NCBI GenBank assembly: GCA_944363915.1
Contig: CALVVR010000006.1
Span: forward strand, 1 to 51,598
Direction of reading: 5' to 3'
From: an uncultured Bacilli bacterium
Lineage (GTDB): Bacteria; Bacillota_I; Bacilli_A; RF39; UBA660
DNA: 51,598 nt
In this document: piece by piece, positions 42,581 through 50,753 of the stretch
Layout of the letters: the number at the start of each line of letters is the position of its first letter
How positions within the stretch are numbered: position 1 is the stretch's first letter
Position numbers and translations under genes: made by a program
Notes under the pieces: model-generated
Database searches by the model: none
The model's input: only the letters and a program-made list of their open reading frames with translations
Told to the model about the DNA's origin: nothing

Positions 42581-43999
42581 ATGCGCAAAGTTGTTATTGG
42601 GTTAGAAGTTCATTGTGAATTAAAAACTATTACCAAAAACTTTTCAGCATCAAAAAATGAATATACTAATATTCCTAATATTCATGTAACTCCAGTCGAT
42701 TTAGGACTTCCAGGTATTTTACCAGTTGTTAATATGGAAGCAGTTAAAAAAGCTTTAAAAACAGCGATGGCTTTAAACTGTACTAACCCAGATGAAGTTT
42801 TATTCGACCGGAAAAATTATTATTATCCTGATTTACCAAAGGGTTATCAAATAACTCAAGTTACTAAACCAATGGGTAAAAATGGTTATTTAAAAATTGT
42901 CATGCCAGATTATGAAAAAGATGTTTTAATTCATCAATTGCACTTAGAAGAAGATACAGCATCTTTAGATCATTACTCAACTTATTCATTAATTGATTAT
43001 AATAGATCTGGTATTCCTTTAATTGAAATTGTAACCGAACCTTGTATATCTACATCTGATGAAGCCGTTAAATTTTTAGAAACTTTAAGAGAAGTATTCA
43101 TTTACTGTGGGGTATCAGAGGCGGATTCAAAAAAAGGACAAATGCGTTGTGATGTTAACATTTCTTTAACAGATAGTGATCAACTAGGAACTAAAGTAGA
43201 AATGAAAAACATCAACTCATTTTCAAGTGTTAAAGCAGCTATTGAGTATGAAATAAAAAGACAAAATGAAGTTTTAGATAAAGGAGAAAAAGTTATTCAA
43301 GAAACAAGAAGATTCGATGAAGAAACTTTAAAAACTTATTCCATGCGTGAAAAAGTTGATGCGGTTGATTATAAATATTTTATTGAACCTAATATACCAC
43401 CAGTTAAGTTAACTAAAGAGTTTTTAGATAACATAAGAAAAGAAATTCCTAAATTACAATACGAAAGATATCATCAATATATTAATGAATATGAACTATC
43501 AGAATATGATGCTAATGTTTTGGTTAAAGATAAAGAAATAGCTGATTATTTTGAAGAATTAATTAGTTATGATATAAAACCTAAAGAAGCTTGTAGTTGG
43601 GTTACAACAGTTATTTTGGGTTCTTTAAACAAACTAAATACCGATTTAAAAGGATTGTTTATAACTTCTAAAATGTTAAGTGAAGTCATAAAATTAATTT
43701 TAGATAACAAAATATCAGTTGGTAATGCGAAAAAAGTATTATATCGAGCAATGGATGAAAAAGTTGATCCAATTAAAATTATTGAAAAAGAACATTTAAG
43801 ACAAATTGATGATGAAAGTGTTTTAATTAAATTAGTTAATGAAGCTTTAGATGAACATGAAGATATTGTCTTACAATTTAAAGAAGGAAAAGACTATGTA
43901 GCTAACTACTTTGTCGGTCAAGTTATGAAAAAAACGAAAGGACAAGCAAGTCCTGTTAAAACATTAGAAATAATCAAAGAAGAAATTAAAAAGAGGTGA
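42581..43999 (+). CDS. gatB: Asp-tRNA(Asn)/Glu-tRNA(Gln) amidotransferase subunit B
   Basis: This 472-residue subunit phosphorylates the Asp or Glu on misacylated tRNA and adds ammonia. It has the N-terminal GLEVHCELKT (1-15), RKNYYYPDLPKGYQI (about 72-86), HLEEDTASLDH, and NRSGIPLIEIVTEP, all in the catalytic cradle. The C-terminal helical and YqeY-like tail (about 310-470, ending VGQVMKKTKGQASP) binds the tRNA elbow. The ATG at 42581 follows AGGTGA. An in-frame GTG at 42572 overlaps that site and is rejected. It ends in TGA, 5 nt before the aspS ATG. Confidence 0.96.
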   Translation: MRKVVIGLEVHCELKTITKNFSASKNEYTNIPNIHVTPVDLGLPGILPVVNMEAVKKALKTAMALNCTNPDEVLFDRKNYYYPDLPKGYQITQVTKPMGKNGYLKIVMPDYEKDVLIHQLHLEEDTASLDHYSTYSLIDYNRSGIPLIEIVTEPCISTSDEAVKFLETLREVFIYCGVSEADSKKGQMRCDVNISLTDSDQLGTKVEMKNINSFSSVKAAIEYEIKRQNEVLDKGEKVIQETRRFDEETLKTYSMREKVDAVDYKYFIEPNIPPVKLTKEFLDNIRKEIPKLQYERYHQYINEYELSEYDANVLVKDKEIADYFEELISYDIKPKEACSWVTTVILGSLNKLNTDLKGLFITSKMLSEVIKLILDNKISVGNAKKVLYRAMDEKVDPIKIIEKEHLRQIDDESVLIKLVNEALDEHEDIVLQFKEGKDYVANYFVGQVMKKTKGQASPVKTLEIIKEEIKKR

Positions 44000-44004
44000 T
44001 TACA

Positions 44005-45735
44005 ATGTATCGAGATATTTATTGTGGATTAATAAGTGAAAAAGATATTGATAAAAAAGTTAAAATAGCTGGTTGGGTAGAAAACATTCGTGACCATGGT
44101 GGGGTTATATTTGTCGATATTAGAGATGAAAAAGGAACTATTCAAGTAGTAAGTAATGACGATAGTATTTTTAATGGCTTAACTAAAGAAAGTACAGTTA
44201 CAATTGAAGGTGTAGTTAGAAAAAGAGATGAAGATGATTTCAACTTAAAAATAGCAACCGGAACAGTTGAAATATTAATTAGTTCTTTAACTATTTTAGG
44301 TAAATCAAAAAATGTTTTACCATTTGAAATAATCACTTCTAAGGAGGTTTCAGAAGAGGTTAGATTAAAATATCGTTATCTAGATTTAAGGAACCCTAAA
44401 GTACATGATAATGTGGTATTTAGATCACAAGTTATTAAATTTTTAAGAGAAAAAATGGAAAAATTAGGATTTTTAGAAATTCAAACTCCGATTTTAACCG
44501 CTTCCTCACCAGAAGGAGCTCGAGATTTCATCGTTCCTTCAAGAAAATTTAAAGGTAAATTTTATGCTTTACCGCAAGCTCCTCAAATCTTTAAACAATT
44601 ATTAATGTGTTCAGGATTTGATAAATATTTTCAAATAGCTCCTTGTTTTAGAGATGAAGATGCAAGAAGTGATCGAGTATATGGCGAATTTTATCAATTA
44701 GATTTTGAAATGAGTTTTGTTACTGAAGAAGATGTTTTAAAAATCGGTGAAGAAATATTTTATGATGTTTTTAAAAAGTTTGGTCATAAAGAAATATCTA
44801 ATGAACCATTTAGAAGATTAACTTATAAAGAAGCGATTGCTAAATATGGAACTGATAAACCAGATTTAAGAAACCCCTTAGAAATTATCGATGTAACAAG
44901 TGTATTTGTCGATACTGATTTTAAACCATTTCGCAGTGTTCCAGTAAAAGCAATTAAAGTTTTAGATATTGCTAGTAAATCAAACTCTTGGTTTAACGAA
45001 TTAGTCGATTATGCAAAAACAATCGGTATGCCAGGAATCGGTTATTTTAAAATATTAGAAGATATGAGTTTTGCAGGACCTATCGATAAATTTTTAACTG
45101 ATTTTGAAAGAGAAGAATTAATAAAATTAGCCGATTTAAAACCAAATAGTGTTATATTTTTTATCGCTGATAGAAAAAATGCTAGTAAATTAGCGGGATT
45201 AATTAGAGATGAATTAGGAAGAAAATTAGATTTAATTGATGAAAGTAAATATGAATTTTGTATTGTCAAAGATTTCCCAATGTATGAATGGAATGAAGAA
45301 CTAGATAAATATGATTTTTCCCATAACCCATTTAGTATGCCACAAGGTGGAATAGAAGCTTTAAATAGTCAAGATATAGAAAATATTGTCGCTTATCAAT
45401 ATGATTTTGTTTGTAATGGAATAGAAATGGCTAGTGGTGCTGTTCGTAACCACGATATTGAAATAATGAAAAAAGCTTTTGCCTTAGCCGGATATAGCGA
45501 GGATACAGTAAAAGAAAAATTTAAATCTTTATATACAGCATTTCAATATGGTGCTCCTCCTCATGCGGGAATGGCTCCAGGAATCGACCGAATGATAATG
45601 TTACTTAAAGAAGAAAAATCAATTAGAGAAACAATTGCTTTTCCAATGAGTGCATCAGGTCAAGATTTGATGATGGGATCTCCTGGTGATGTTAGTGAAC
45701 TACAACTAAGAGAAACCCATATAAAAATTAGATAA
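44005..45735 (+). CDS. aspS: Aspartyl-tRNA synthetase, probably non-discriminating
   Basis: This 576-residue bacterial-type class II synthetase has an N-terminal OB-fold anticodon domain (1-105; GDxxx KKVKIAGWVENIRDHGGVIF), motif 2 FRDEDARSDRVYGEFYQLDFEM (about 210-231), the GAD insertion domain (about 275-410), and motif 3 APGIDRMIMLL near the end. Its place behind gatCAB and an Asn-specifier T-box implies that it charges both tRNA-Asp and tRNA-Asn with aspartate, so GatCAB can make Asn-tRNA. Whether a separate asnS exists cannot be seen here. The ATG at 44005 follows AGAGGTGATTACA. Confidence 0.95.
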   Translation: MYRDIYCGLISEKDIDKKVKIAGWVENIRDHGGVIFVDIRDEKGTIQVVSNDDSIFNGLTKESTVTIEGVVRKRDEDDFNLKIATGTVEILISSLTILGKSKNVLPFEIITSKEVSEEVRLKYRYLDLRNPKVHDNVVFRSQVIKFLREKMEKLGFLEIQTPILTASSPEGARDFIVPSRKFKGKFYALPQAPQIFKQLLMCSGFDKYFQIAPCFRDEDARSDRVYGEFYQLDFEMSFVTEEDVLKIGEEIFYDVFKKFGHKEISNEPFRRLTYKEAIAKYGTDKPDLRNPLEIIDVTSVFVDTDFKPFRSVPVKAIKVLDIASKSNSWFNELVDYAKTIGMPGIGYFKILEDMSFAGPIDKFLTDFEREELIKLADLKPNSVIFFIADRKNASKLAGLIRDELGRKLDLIDESKYEFCIVKDFPMYEWNEELDKYDFSHNPFSMPQGGIEALNSQDIENIVAYQYDFVCNGIEMASGAVRNHDIEIMKKAFALAGYSEDTVKEKFKSLYTAFQYGAPPHAGMAPGIDRMIMLLKEEKSIRETIAFPMSASGQDLMMGSPGDVSELQLRETHIKIR

Positions 45736-45742
45736 TTTAATA

Positions 45743-45774
45743 AAAAAATAAAATTTAACTATTTTATTTTTTTT
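45743..45774 (+). terminator. AT-only terminator after aspS
   Basis: An 11-bp stem of A-T pairs (AAAAAATAAAA / TTTTATTTTTT) with an 8-nt loop ends in a T-run. It is the only candidate end of the gat-aspS operon. Confidence 0.5.
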
Positions 45775-45809
45775 AGACATGATATAATTATTGTTAGGAG
45801 ATGTTTGAT

Positions 45810-46331
45810 ATGGAGAAATATATACCAGATATTTATCAAAAAAGTATTTATACAATCAATTACGATATCTTATATAATCGTGGTATAAGATGTTTACTTA
45901 TAGATTTAGATAATACAATTGTTCCTATTACAATGAAAAAACCTAATAAAAAAATTAAAGAATTATTTGATGATTTGAAAACTAAAGGATTTAAGATAAT
46001 CATTTTTTCTAATAGCCCTAAAAAAAGAGTTAAACCATTTAAAGATGAATTAGATGTTGATTGCTGTGCTATAGCTATGAAACCATTTAAAAGAAAATAT
46101 ATGAAAATATTAAATGAATATAAGTTAAATATTGCTTCAGTTGCCTGTATTGGCGATCAATTATTAACTGATATTAAAGGCGGTAATAATGTCGGCATTA
46201 CAACAATTTTAGTTAATCCAATTGGAACTAAAGAAAGACTAACCACAAGAATAAATCGTTATTTTGAAAGAAAAATACTGAAGAAATTACGGGATAATGA
46301 TTTATTTACCAAAGGAAAATATTATGAATAA
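45810..46331 (+). CDS. yqeG: YqeG-family HAD-IIIA phosphatase
   Basis: This 173-residue protein is a HAD phosphatase of the YqeG family, which is nearly always next to yqeH in Bacillota. Motif I is LIDLDNTIVP (about 35-44), motif II IIFSNSP (about 69-75), motif III Lys in AMKPFKRKY, and motif IV IGDQLLTDIKGG (about 117-128). Its substrate is not established. The ATG at 45810 lies 9 nt after GGAG. The ATG at 45801 abuts that site and is rejected. TATAAT at 45783-45788 lies only about 8 nt before the ribosome binding site. It overlaps yqeH by 8 nt. Confidence 0.93.
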   Translation: MEKYIPDIYQKSIYTINYDILYNRGIRCLLIDLDNTIVPITMKKPNKKIKELFDDLKTKGFKIIIFSNSPKKRVKPFKDELDVDCCAIAMKPFKRKYMKILNEYKLNIASVACIGDQLLTDIKGGNNVGITTILVNPIGTKERLTTRINRYFERKILKKLRDNDLFTKGKYYE

Positions 46332-47247
46332 ATGCCAAGGATGCGGAGTTTTATGCGAAAATACTTTGTGTGAAAGATGTTTTCGGATAAAACATTATAA
46401 TGATTATAAAGTAGTTGCTAAAACTAACAATGATTTTATTCCTATTTTGGAAAATATTTCAAAAAGTAATGACTTAGTACTTTTAGTAGTTGATTTGTTT
46501 AATATTGGTGATTTATCTTTAATTAAGAAATATTTAAAAAATGATATCTTGTTAGTTTTAACTAAACGTGATTTATTACCTAAAAGTGTTTCTTTTGATA
46601 AATTATATAATTATGATTATCAAATAGATTATATTGATAAAATAATTATCAGTAGTAATAAAAACTATAATTTTGATGAATTGCTAGATAAAATAAATAA
46701 ATATAAAAAATCTAATAACGTCTATGTAGTAGGTTTTACTAATGCTGGCAAATCAACTATGATTAATAAATTAATTTATAATTATTCCGATAATAAAACG
46801 GAAATAACTACTAGTCCACTTCCTAGTACAACCTTAAATACAATTGAAATAAATTTGGGTGATTTAACTTTAATCGATACTCCTGGCTTATTAAGCGAAG
46901 GAGATATTGCCAATTATGTTAGTGGTGAGGAATTAAAAAAAATAATTCCCAAAAAGGAAATAAAACCTATAACTTATCAAATAAAAGGCTTTCAAACTAT
47001 AGTTGTCGATGATTATTTATTAATTGAAGCAAATGATATCGATTTAACTTTTTATGTATCTAATAATTTAAAAATAGAAAGATACTATAAAAAAAATAAT
47101 ACCAATTTGAAAAAACATGTTATTGAAGTTAATCATAATGATATTGTTGTTAAAGGCTTATGTTTTATTAAAACTAATAAAAAAAGCACTTTAAATGTAT
47201 ATACTTTGGATAAAGTTTCTGTGTTTACACGTAGAAGTATAATTTAG
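46324..47247 (+). CDS. yqeH: YqeH, circularly permuted ribosome-biogenesis GTPase
   Basis: This 307-residue GTPase acts in assembly of the 30S subunit. An N-terminal treble-clef zinc finger (CQGCG...CERC) precedes a GTPase domain in permuted order: G4 LTKRDLLPK (about 80-88), G5-like ISSNKNY, G1 GFTNAGKST (about 137-145), G2 SPLPSTTL and G3 DTPGLL (about 183-188). A C-terminal beta-rich RNA-binding domain follows. At 307 residues it is shorter than B. subtilis YqeH (about 366). The ATG at 46324 follows AAAGGA and overlaps the end of yqeG. Tandem hairpins follow the stop. Confidence 0.94.
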   Translation: MNKCQGCGVLCENTLCERCFRIKHYNDYKVVAKTNNDFIPILENISKSNDLVLLVVDLFNIGDLSLIKKYLKNDILLVLTKRDLLPKSVSFDKLYNYDYQIDYIDKIIISSNKNYNFDELLDKINKYKKSNNVYVVGFTNAGKSTMINKLIYNYSDNKTEITTSPLPSTTLNTIEINLGDLTLIDTPGLLSEGDIANYVSGEELKKIIPKKEIKPITYQIKGFQTIVVDDYLLIEANDIDLTFYVSNNLKIERYYKKNNTNLKKHVIEVNHNDIVVKGLCFIKTNKKSTLNVYTLDKVSVFTRRSII

Positions 47248-47259
47248 TATATTTGATAA

Positions 47260-47328
47260 AAAAATTTCTTGTTGAAATTTTTGTTATAATATTTTTAGGA
47301 TTCAATATAAAAATGAATCCTATTTTTT
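47260..47328 (+). terminator. Tandem terminator hairpins after yqeH with an intervening TATAAT
   Basis: The first hairpin AAAAATTTC / GAAATTTTT (47260-47282) has a 5-nt loop. The second hairpin AGGATTCA / TGAATCCT (47297-47321) has a 9-nt loop and ends in ATTTTTT. A perfect TATAAT (47285-47290) lies between them, 6 nt before the second stem. Confidence 0.65.
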
Positions 47329-47357
47329 AACAAGTTTATTGATGCCATTATAAAAAG

Positions 47358-47383
47358 AAAAAAGCTTTAAAAGCTTTTTTTCT
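47358..47383. terminator. Terminator of the collagen-like gene
   Basis: A 10-bp near-palindrome (AAAAAAGCTT / AAGCTTTTTT) with a 3-nt loop begins at the collagen gene's stop. On the minus strand it is followed by a C and a T5 run. Confidence 0.75.
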
Positions 47384-48404
47384 ATGGTCCAGTAGGTCCA
47401 GTAGGCCCAGTTGGTCCGGTTGGTCCAGTAGGTCCGGTAGGTCCAGTAGCACCTTCAGGTCCAGTAGGTCCAGTAGCACCTTCAGGTCCGGTTGGTCCAG
47501 TAGGTCCAGTAGGTCCAGTAGCGCCTTCAGGTCCAGTAGGTCCAGTAGCACCTTCAGGTCCGGTAGGTCCAGTAGCGCCTTCAGGTCCAGTAGGTCCAGT
47601 AGCGCCTTCAGGTCCAGTAGGTCCAGTAGCACCTTCAGGTCCGGTAGGTCCAGTAGCGCCTTCAGGTCCAGTAGGTCCGGTAGCTCCAGTAAGTCCAGTA
47701 GCACCAGTAGGCCCAGTAGGTCCAGTAGCTCCGGTTGGCCCAGAAGGGATTGTAAGATTAATGAAGAAATTAGGAGAAGTTCCTGTTATCGAAGCTGATG
47801 CAGTAGGTCCAGTAGTTACTGTTCCAATTGTTAAAGTTGGAGTTGCAGCGGGCCCAGTAGGTCCGGTAGGACCGGTAGGTCCAGTAGCACCACTTGCTCC
47901 AGTACCAGATGGCCCAGTAGGACCTGTAGGTCCAGTTGGTCCTTGAATACCAGGATTTCCTTGAATTCCTTGAACACCTTGAGGTCCAGTAGCTCCGGTG
48001 GCTCCTTGAGGTCCAGTAGCTCCTGGGTTACCTTGGATACCTTGAACACCTTGTGGTCCAGTAGGTCCTTGAGGACCTGTTGACCCTGTAACCCCTGCAG
48101 GCCCAGTAGGTCCAGTGGCACCTTGAGGTCCGGTAGGTCCGGTAGCACCAGTAGCACCAGTAGCTCCTGCCGGTATTGAAAAATCAAGGACTGCATTTGT
48201 ATTAGTTCCAATATTTGTAACACTTGCCGCACTACCAGGAATGCCAGTTGTTGTTAAACCTATTGCAACAGTAGTAGGCCCAGCTGGGCCGGTTGGACCA
48301 GTAGGTCCGGTGGCACCTACACAAGTTACACAAGCTGGTTTACATTTTTGATCTTGTTCGATTTTGCACATAGCGTTTTGATATATATCGTTAATAGTAA
48401 TCAC
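47382..48404 (-). CDS. Collagen-like triple-helix repeat protein, no C-terminal domain
   Basis: This protein of up to 340 residues is dominated by Gly-X-Y triplets ([12 protein letters not shown]). A short N-terminal domain (about 1-30) has four cysteines ([17 protein letters not shown]) and no signal peptide or anchor. Two ~35-residue non-collagen modules (about 44-80 and 185-222) share the pattern TTG...SAS(V/I)T..GT..N..L...IP(A/S)G. Triplets run right up to the stop, with no BclA-type C-terminal trimerisation domain. Similar proteins coat spores or cell surfaces. The start is uncertain: GTG at 48404 lies in the GAGGTGAT site; AUU at 48395 has the right spacing; ATG at 48371 has no site. 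Confidence 0.85.
   Translation of the reverse strand: MITINDIYQNAMCKIEQDQKCKPACVTCVGATGPTGPTGPAGPTTVAIGLTTTGIPGSAASVTNIGTNTNAVLDFSIPAGATGATGATGPTGPQGATGPTGPAGVTGSTGPQGPTGPQGVQGIQGNPGATGPQGATGATGPQGVQGIQGNPGIQGPTGPTGPTGPSGTGASGATGPTGPTGPTGPAATPTLTIGTVTTGPTASASITGTSPNFFINLTIPSGPTGATGPTGPTGATGLTGATGPTGPEGATGPTGPEGATGPTGPEGATGPTGPEGATGPTGPEGATGPTGPEGATGPTGPTGPTGPEGATGPTGPEGATGPTGPTGPTGPTGPTGPTGP
47391..47700 (-). repeat. 27-bp tandem repeats encoding GPTGPEGAT units
   Basis: Inside the collagen-like gene, a 27-nt unit coding for GPTGPEGAT recurs about eight times (recognised by CCTTCAGG on the plus strand), interrupted by extra GPT triplets. Units differ by only a few synonymous changes (A/G, C/G at third positions), indicating recent expansion. 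Confidence 0.88.
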
Positions 48405-48409
48405 CTCGT

Positions 48410-48423
48410 TTCTATATATAGAA
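48410..48423. promoter_or_regulatory. 14-bp palindrome over the collagen-gene promoter region
   Basis: TTCTATATATAGAA is a perfect palindrome 2 nt upstream of the ACGAGGTGAT ribosome-binding region of the collagen-like gene. It covers the expected -10. Overlapping it on the minus strand is CATATTCTA, which resembles a SigK-type -10 (CATAnnnTA). Both readings are tentative in AT-rich DNA. Confidence 0.4.
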
Positions 48424-48489
48424 TATGTAAGTATTTAATAAAATTGAATATTATAGTCTAAATATTATCTAAAAATAATATGTTTTTGC

Positions 48490-48519
48490 TTGACCAAATC
48501 AAAAGTTGAATGTTAAAAT
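48490..48519 (+). promoter_or_regulatory. priA promoter
   Basis: TTGACC (48490-48495), an 18-nt spacer and TAAAAT (48514-48519) are followed after 5 nt by the AGGTGA ribosome binding site, giving a leader of about 9-10 nt. Confidence 0.65.
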
Positions 48520-48534
48520 GAAATAGGTGAGATG

Positions 48535-50676
48535 ATGGTTGCAGAAGTGTTAGTAGAAATAGAAAAACTTGATAAAACTTTTACCTATCTAATCCCTTCT
48601 AATCTAAATATCCAAATAGGAATTCGTGTTTTAGTTCCTTTTGGTAAACAAAGGTTAGAAGGTTTTGTCGTGGCTATTAAAGATGAAATTCCAAGTGAAT
48701 ATAAGTTAAAAGAAATTATAGAAGTAATTGATGATAATCCTATTTTGAACAATGAATTATTGAAATTAGGTAAATATCTTAGTAAAAAAACATTATGTAC
48801 TTTAACTAGTGCTTATCAAACGATGTTACCATCAGCATTAAAAGCTAAAGTGAATACTAAAATAAATAAAAAAACAGTTTTATATATAAAAAAAATAAAA
48901 GAGTATACTCCGGTAACGGAAAAAGAAGAAATTATTTTAAATTTATTAAGTAATAAAGATATTTCTTTAAAAGAAGCTAATAGTATTTCTTCCTATGTAG
49001 TAAATAAGTTAATCGATAAAGGAATAATTGAAAAATATGAAAAAGAAGTATATCGTTTAGAAGAAGATATAGAAAAACAAGATGAAGGAAAAAAATTAAC
49101 AGAAGAACAAAAAATGGTGATTTCTAAAATAAATTTAAATAATTTTAAACCGTATTTATTACATGGTGTGACTGGATCTGGTAAAACAGAAGTTTATATG
49201 CAATTAATAAAAAAAGTAATAAATAATAAAAAACAAGCTTTAGTATTAGTTCCAGAAATTAGTTTAACGCCACAACTAGTAGATACTTTTAAAAAAAGAT
49301 TTGGTAATGATATTGCAATATTACATAGTCATTTAAGTAATGGTGAAAAATATGATGAATGGCGAAAAATTGTAAGAAACGAAGTAGATATTGTCATAGG
49401 AGCAAGGAGTGCTGTATTTGCTCCATTAACTAATATAGGTATCATTATTATTGATGAAGAACATTCTAATACTTATAAACAAGAAAATAATCCACGATAT
49501 AATGCTATCGATGTCGGATTATATCGTTCTAAATTTTACAACTGTCCAATAGTTTTAGGAAGTGCAACTCCATCAATTGAAAGTTATACTAGAGCTAAAA
49601 CGAATATATATGAATTATTAGAAATGAAAAATAGAGTTAATAAAAATTTACCGAAGGTTACATTAGTTGATATGAAAGAAGAAATAAGAAATAAAAATCC
49701 TATTTTTTCTCAATTTTTAAAAGATAAAATAAACGAAAAATTAAATAATAATGAACAAGTGATTATATTATTAAATAGAAGAGGGTATACAACTATTACA
49801 ACTTGTAATAATTGTGGTTTTACTCATAGGTGTCCTAATTGTGATATTCCTTTAACTTATCATTTAAAATCAAAAAAAATGGTTTGTCATTATTGTAATT
49901 ATGAAACAAATAAATTATTTAAATGTCCTAATTGTGGTAGTACTGATATTAAAGAAAGAGGTATGGGGACAGAAAAGTTAGAAGAGGAAGTAATAAAAGA
50001 ATTTGATAATGCAAAAGTAGTTAGAATGGATGTAGATACTACTAGAACTAAACAAGCACATAAAAAAATAATAACTGGTTTTGAAAATGAAAAATATAAT
50101 GTTTTAATTGGTACTCAAATGATTGCTAAAGGTTTAGATTTCCCTAAAGTTACTTTGGTTGGAGTTATTAATGGTGATGCATCATTAAATATTCCTGATT
50201 TTAGAAGTGGCGAAAGAACATTTCAATTATTAAATCAAGTAGCAGGAAGAGCTGGTAGGAGTGATTTGCAAGGAGAGGTTATTATTCAAGGATTTAATAT
50301 TGACCATTATAGTTTGATATGTGCGAAAAATCACGACTATTTAAGTTTTTATAATGAAGAAATGAAAATTAGAAAAATATTAAAATATCCTCCTTTTTAT
50401 AATTTATGTTTAATTAAAATTCAAGGATTAAATGATAAAAAATGTGAGGAAGAAAGTAATAAAATTATTGCCTATTTAAAAAATAATTTAAAAGAAGAAA
50501 TCATTTTAGGCCCAACACCAGCAATGATACCAAAAGTAAATAATATTTATCACTATCAAATAATTATTAAATATAAAGATACTAAAAAGATTTATCAATA
50601 TTTAAAATTTATTAATGATAAATATATAAATAGTAAAATAACGGTTGGAATTGATTTTAATCCTAATAAAATATAG
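48535..50676 (+). CDS. priA: Primosomal protein N' (replication restart helicase PriA)
   Basis: This 713-residue superfamily 2 helicase reloads the replisome at stalled forks. It has an N-terminal 3'-end DNA-binding domain (1-100; VLVPFGKQRLEGFV), Walker A GVTGSGKTEVY (about 208-218), Walker B IIIDEEHSNTYKQ (DEEH), and GSATPSIES (motif III). Eight zinc-binding cysteines lie in four CxxC pairs (CNNC, CPNC, CHYC, CPNC; about 422-465), followed by MGTEKLEEEV and the motif VI QVAGRAGR. Two ATGs (48532 and 48535) are adjacent; the second has better spacing from AGGTGA. It is one of few genes here without a close neighbour on the same strand. Confidence 0.96.
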   Translation: MVAEVLVEIEKLDKTFTYLIPSNLNIQIGIRVLVPFGKQRLEGFVVAIKDEIPSEYKLKEIIEVIDDNPILNNELLKLGKYLSKKTLCTLTSAYQTMLPSALKAKVNTKINKKTVLYIKKIKEYTPVTEKEEIILNLLSNKDISLKEANSISSYVVNKLIDKGIIEKYEKEVYRLEEDIEKQDEGKKLTEEQKMVISKINLNNFKPYLLHGVTGSGKTEVYMQLIKKVINNKKQALVLVPEISLTPQLVDTFKKRFGNDIAILHSHLSNGEKYDEWRKIVRNEVDIVIGARSAVFAPLTNIGIIIIDEEHSNTYKQENNPRYNAIDVGLYRSKFYNCPIVLGSATPSIESYTRAKTNIYELLEMKNRVNKNLPKVTLVDMKEEIRNKNPIFSQFLKDKINEKLNNNEQVIILLNRRGYTTITTCNNCGFTHRCPNCDIPLTYHLKSKKMVCHYCNYETNKLFKCPNCGSTDIKERGMGTEKLEEEVIKEFDNAKVVRMDVDTTRTKQAHKKIITGFENEKYNVLIGTQMIAKGLDFPKVTLVGVINGDASLNIPDFRSGERTFQLLNQVAGRAGRSDLQGEVIIQGFNIDHYSLICAKNHDYLSFYNEEMKIRKILKYPPFYNLCLIKIQGLNDKKCEEESNKIIAYLKNNLKEEIILGPTPAMIPKVNNIYHYQIIIKYKDTKKIYQYLKFINDKYINSKITVGIDFNPNKI

Positions 50677-50753
50677 TAAATTAGTTGCAAGAATTAATCA
50701 TAAGGCAAATAAAAATAATGAAAATGTGTTATAATAATATTATGGTGATTTAA

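Noticed and set aside
43997-43999. Possibility of UGA recoded as Trp, as in many Mollicutes
   Set aside because: TGA ends gatB, the histidine kinase gene, yidD and others in exactly the right places, and Trp codons are TGG.
47391-47700. Regular repeats that might suggest a CRISPR array
   Set aside because: The units are contiguous, in frame, with no unique spacers, and they code for collagen triplets.
47348-48232. Leu/Asp-rich and Gly/Pro/Val-rich open frames overlapping the collagen-like gene on both strands
   Set aside because: They are by-products of the 9-nt periodic Gly-Pro-Thr coding repeats read in other frames; none has a ribosome binding site or a plausible composition.
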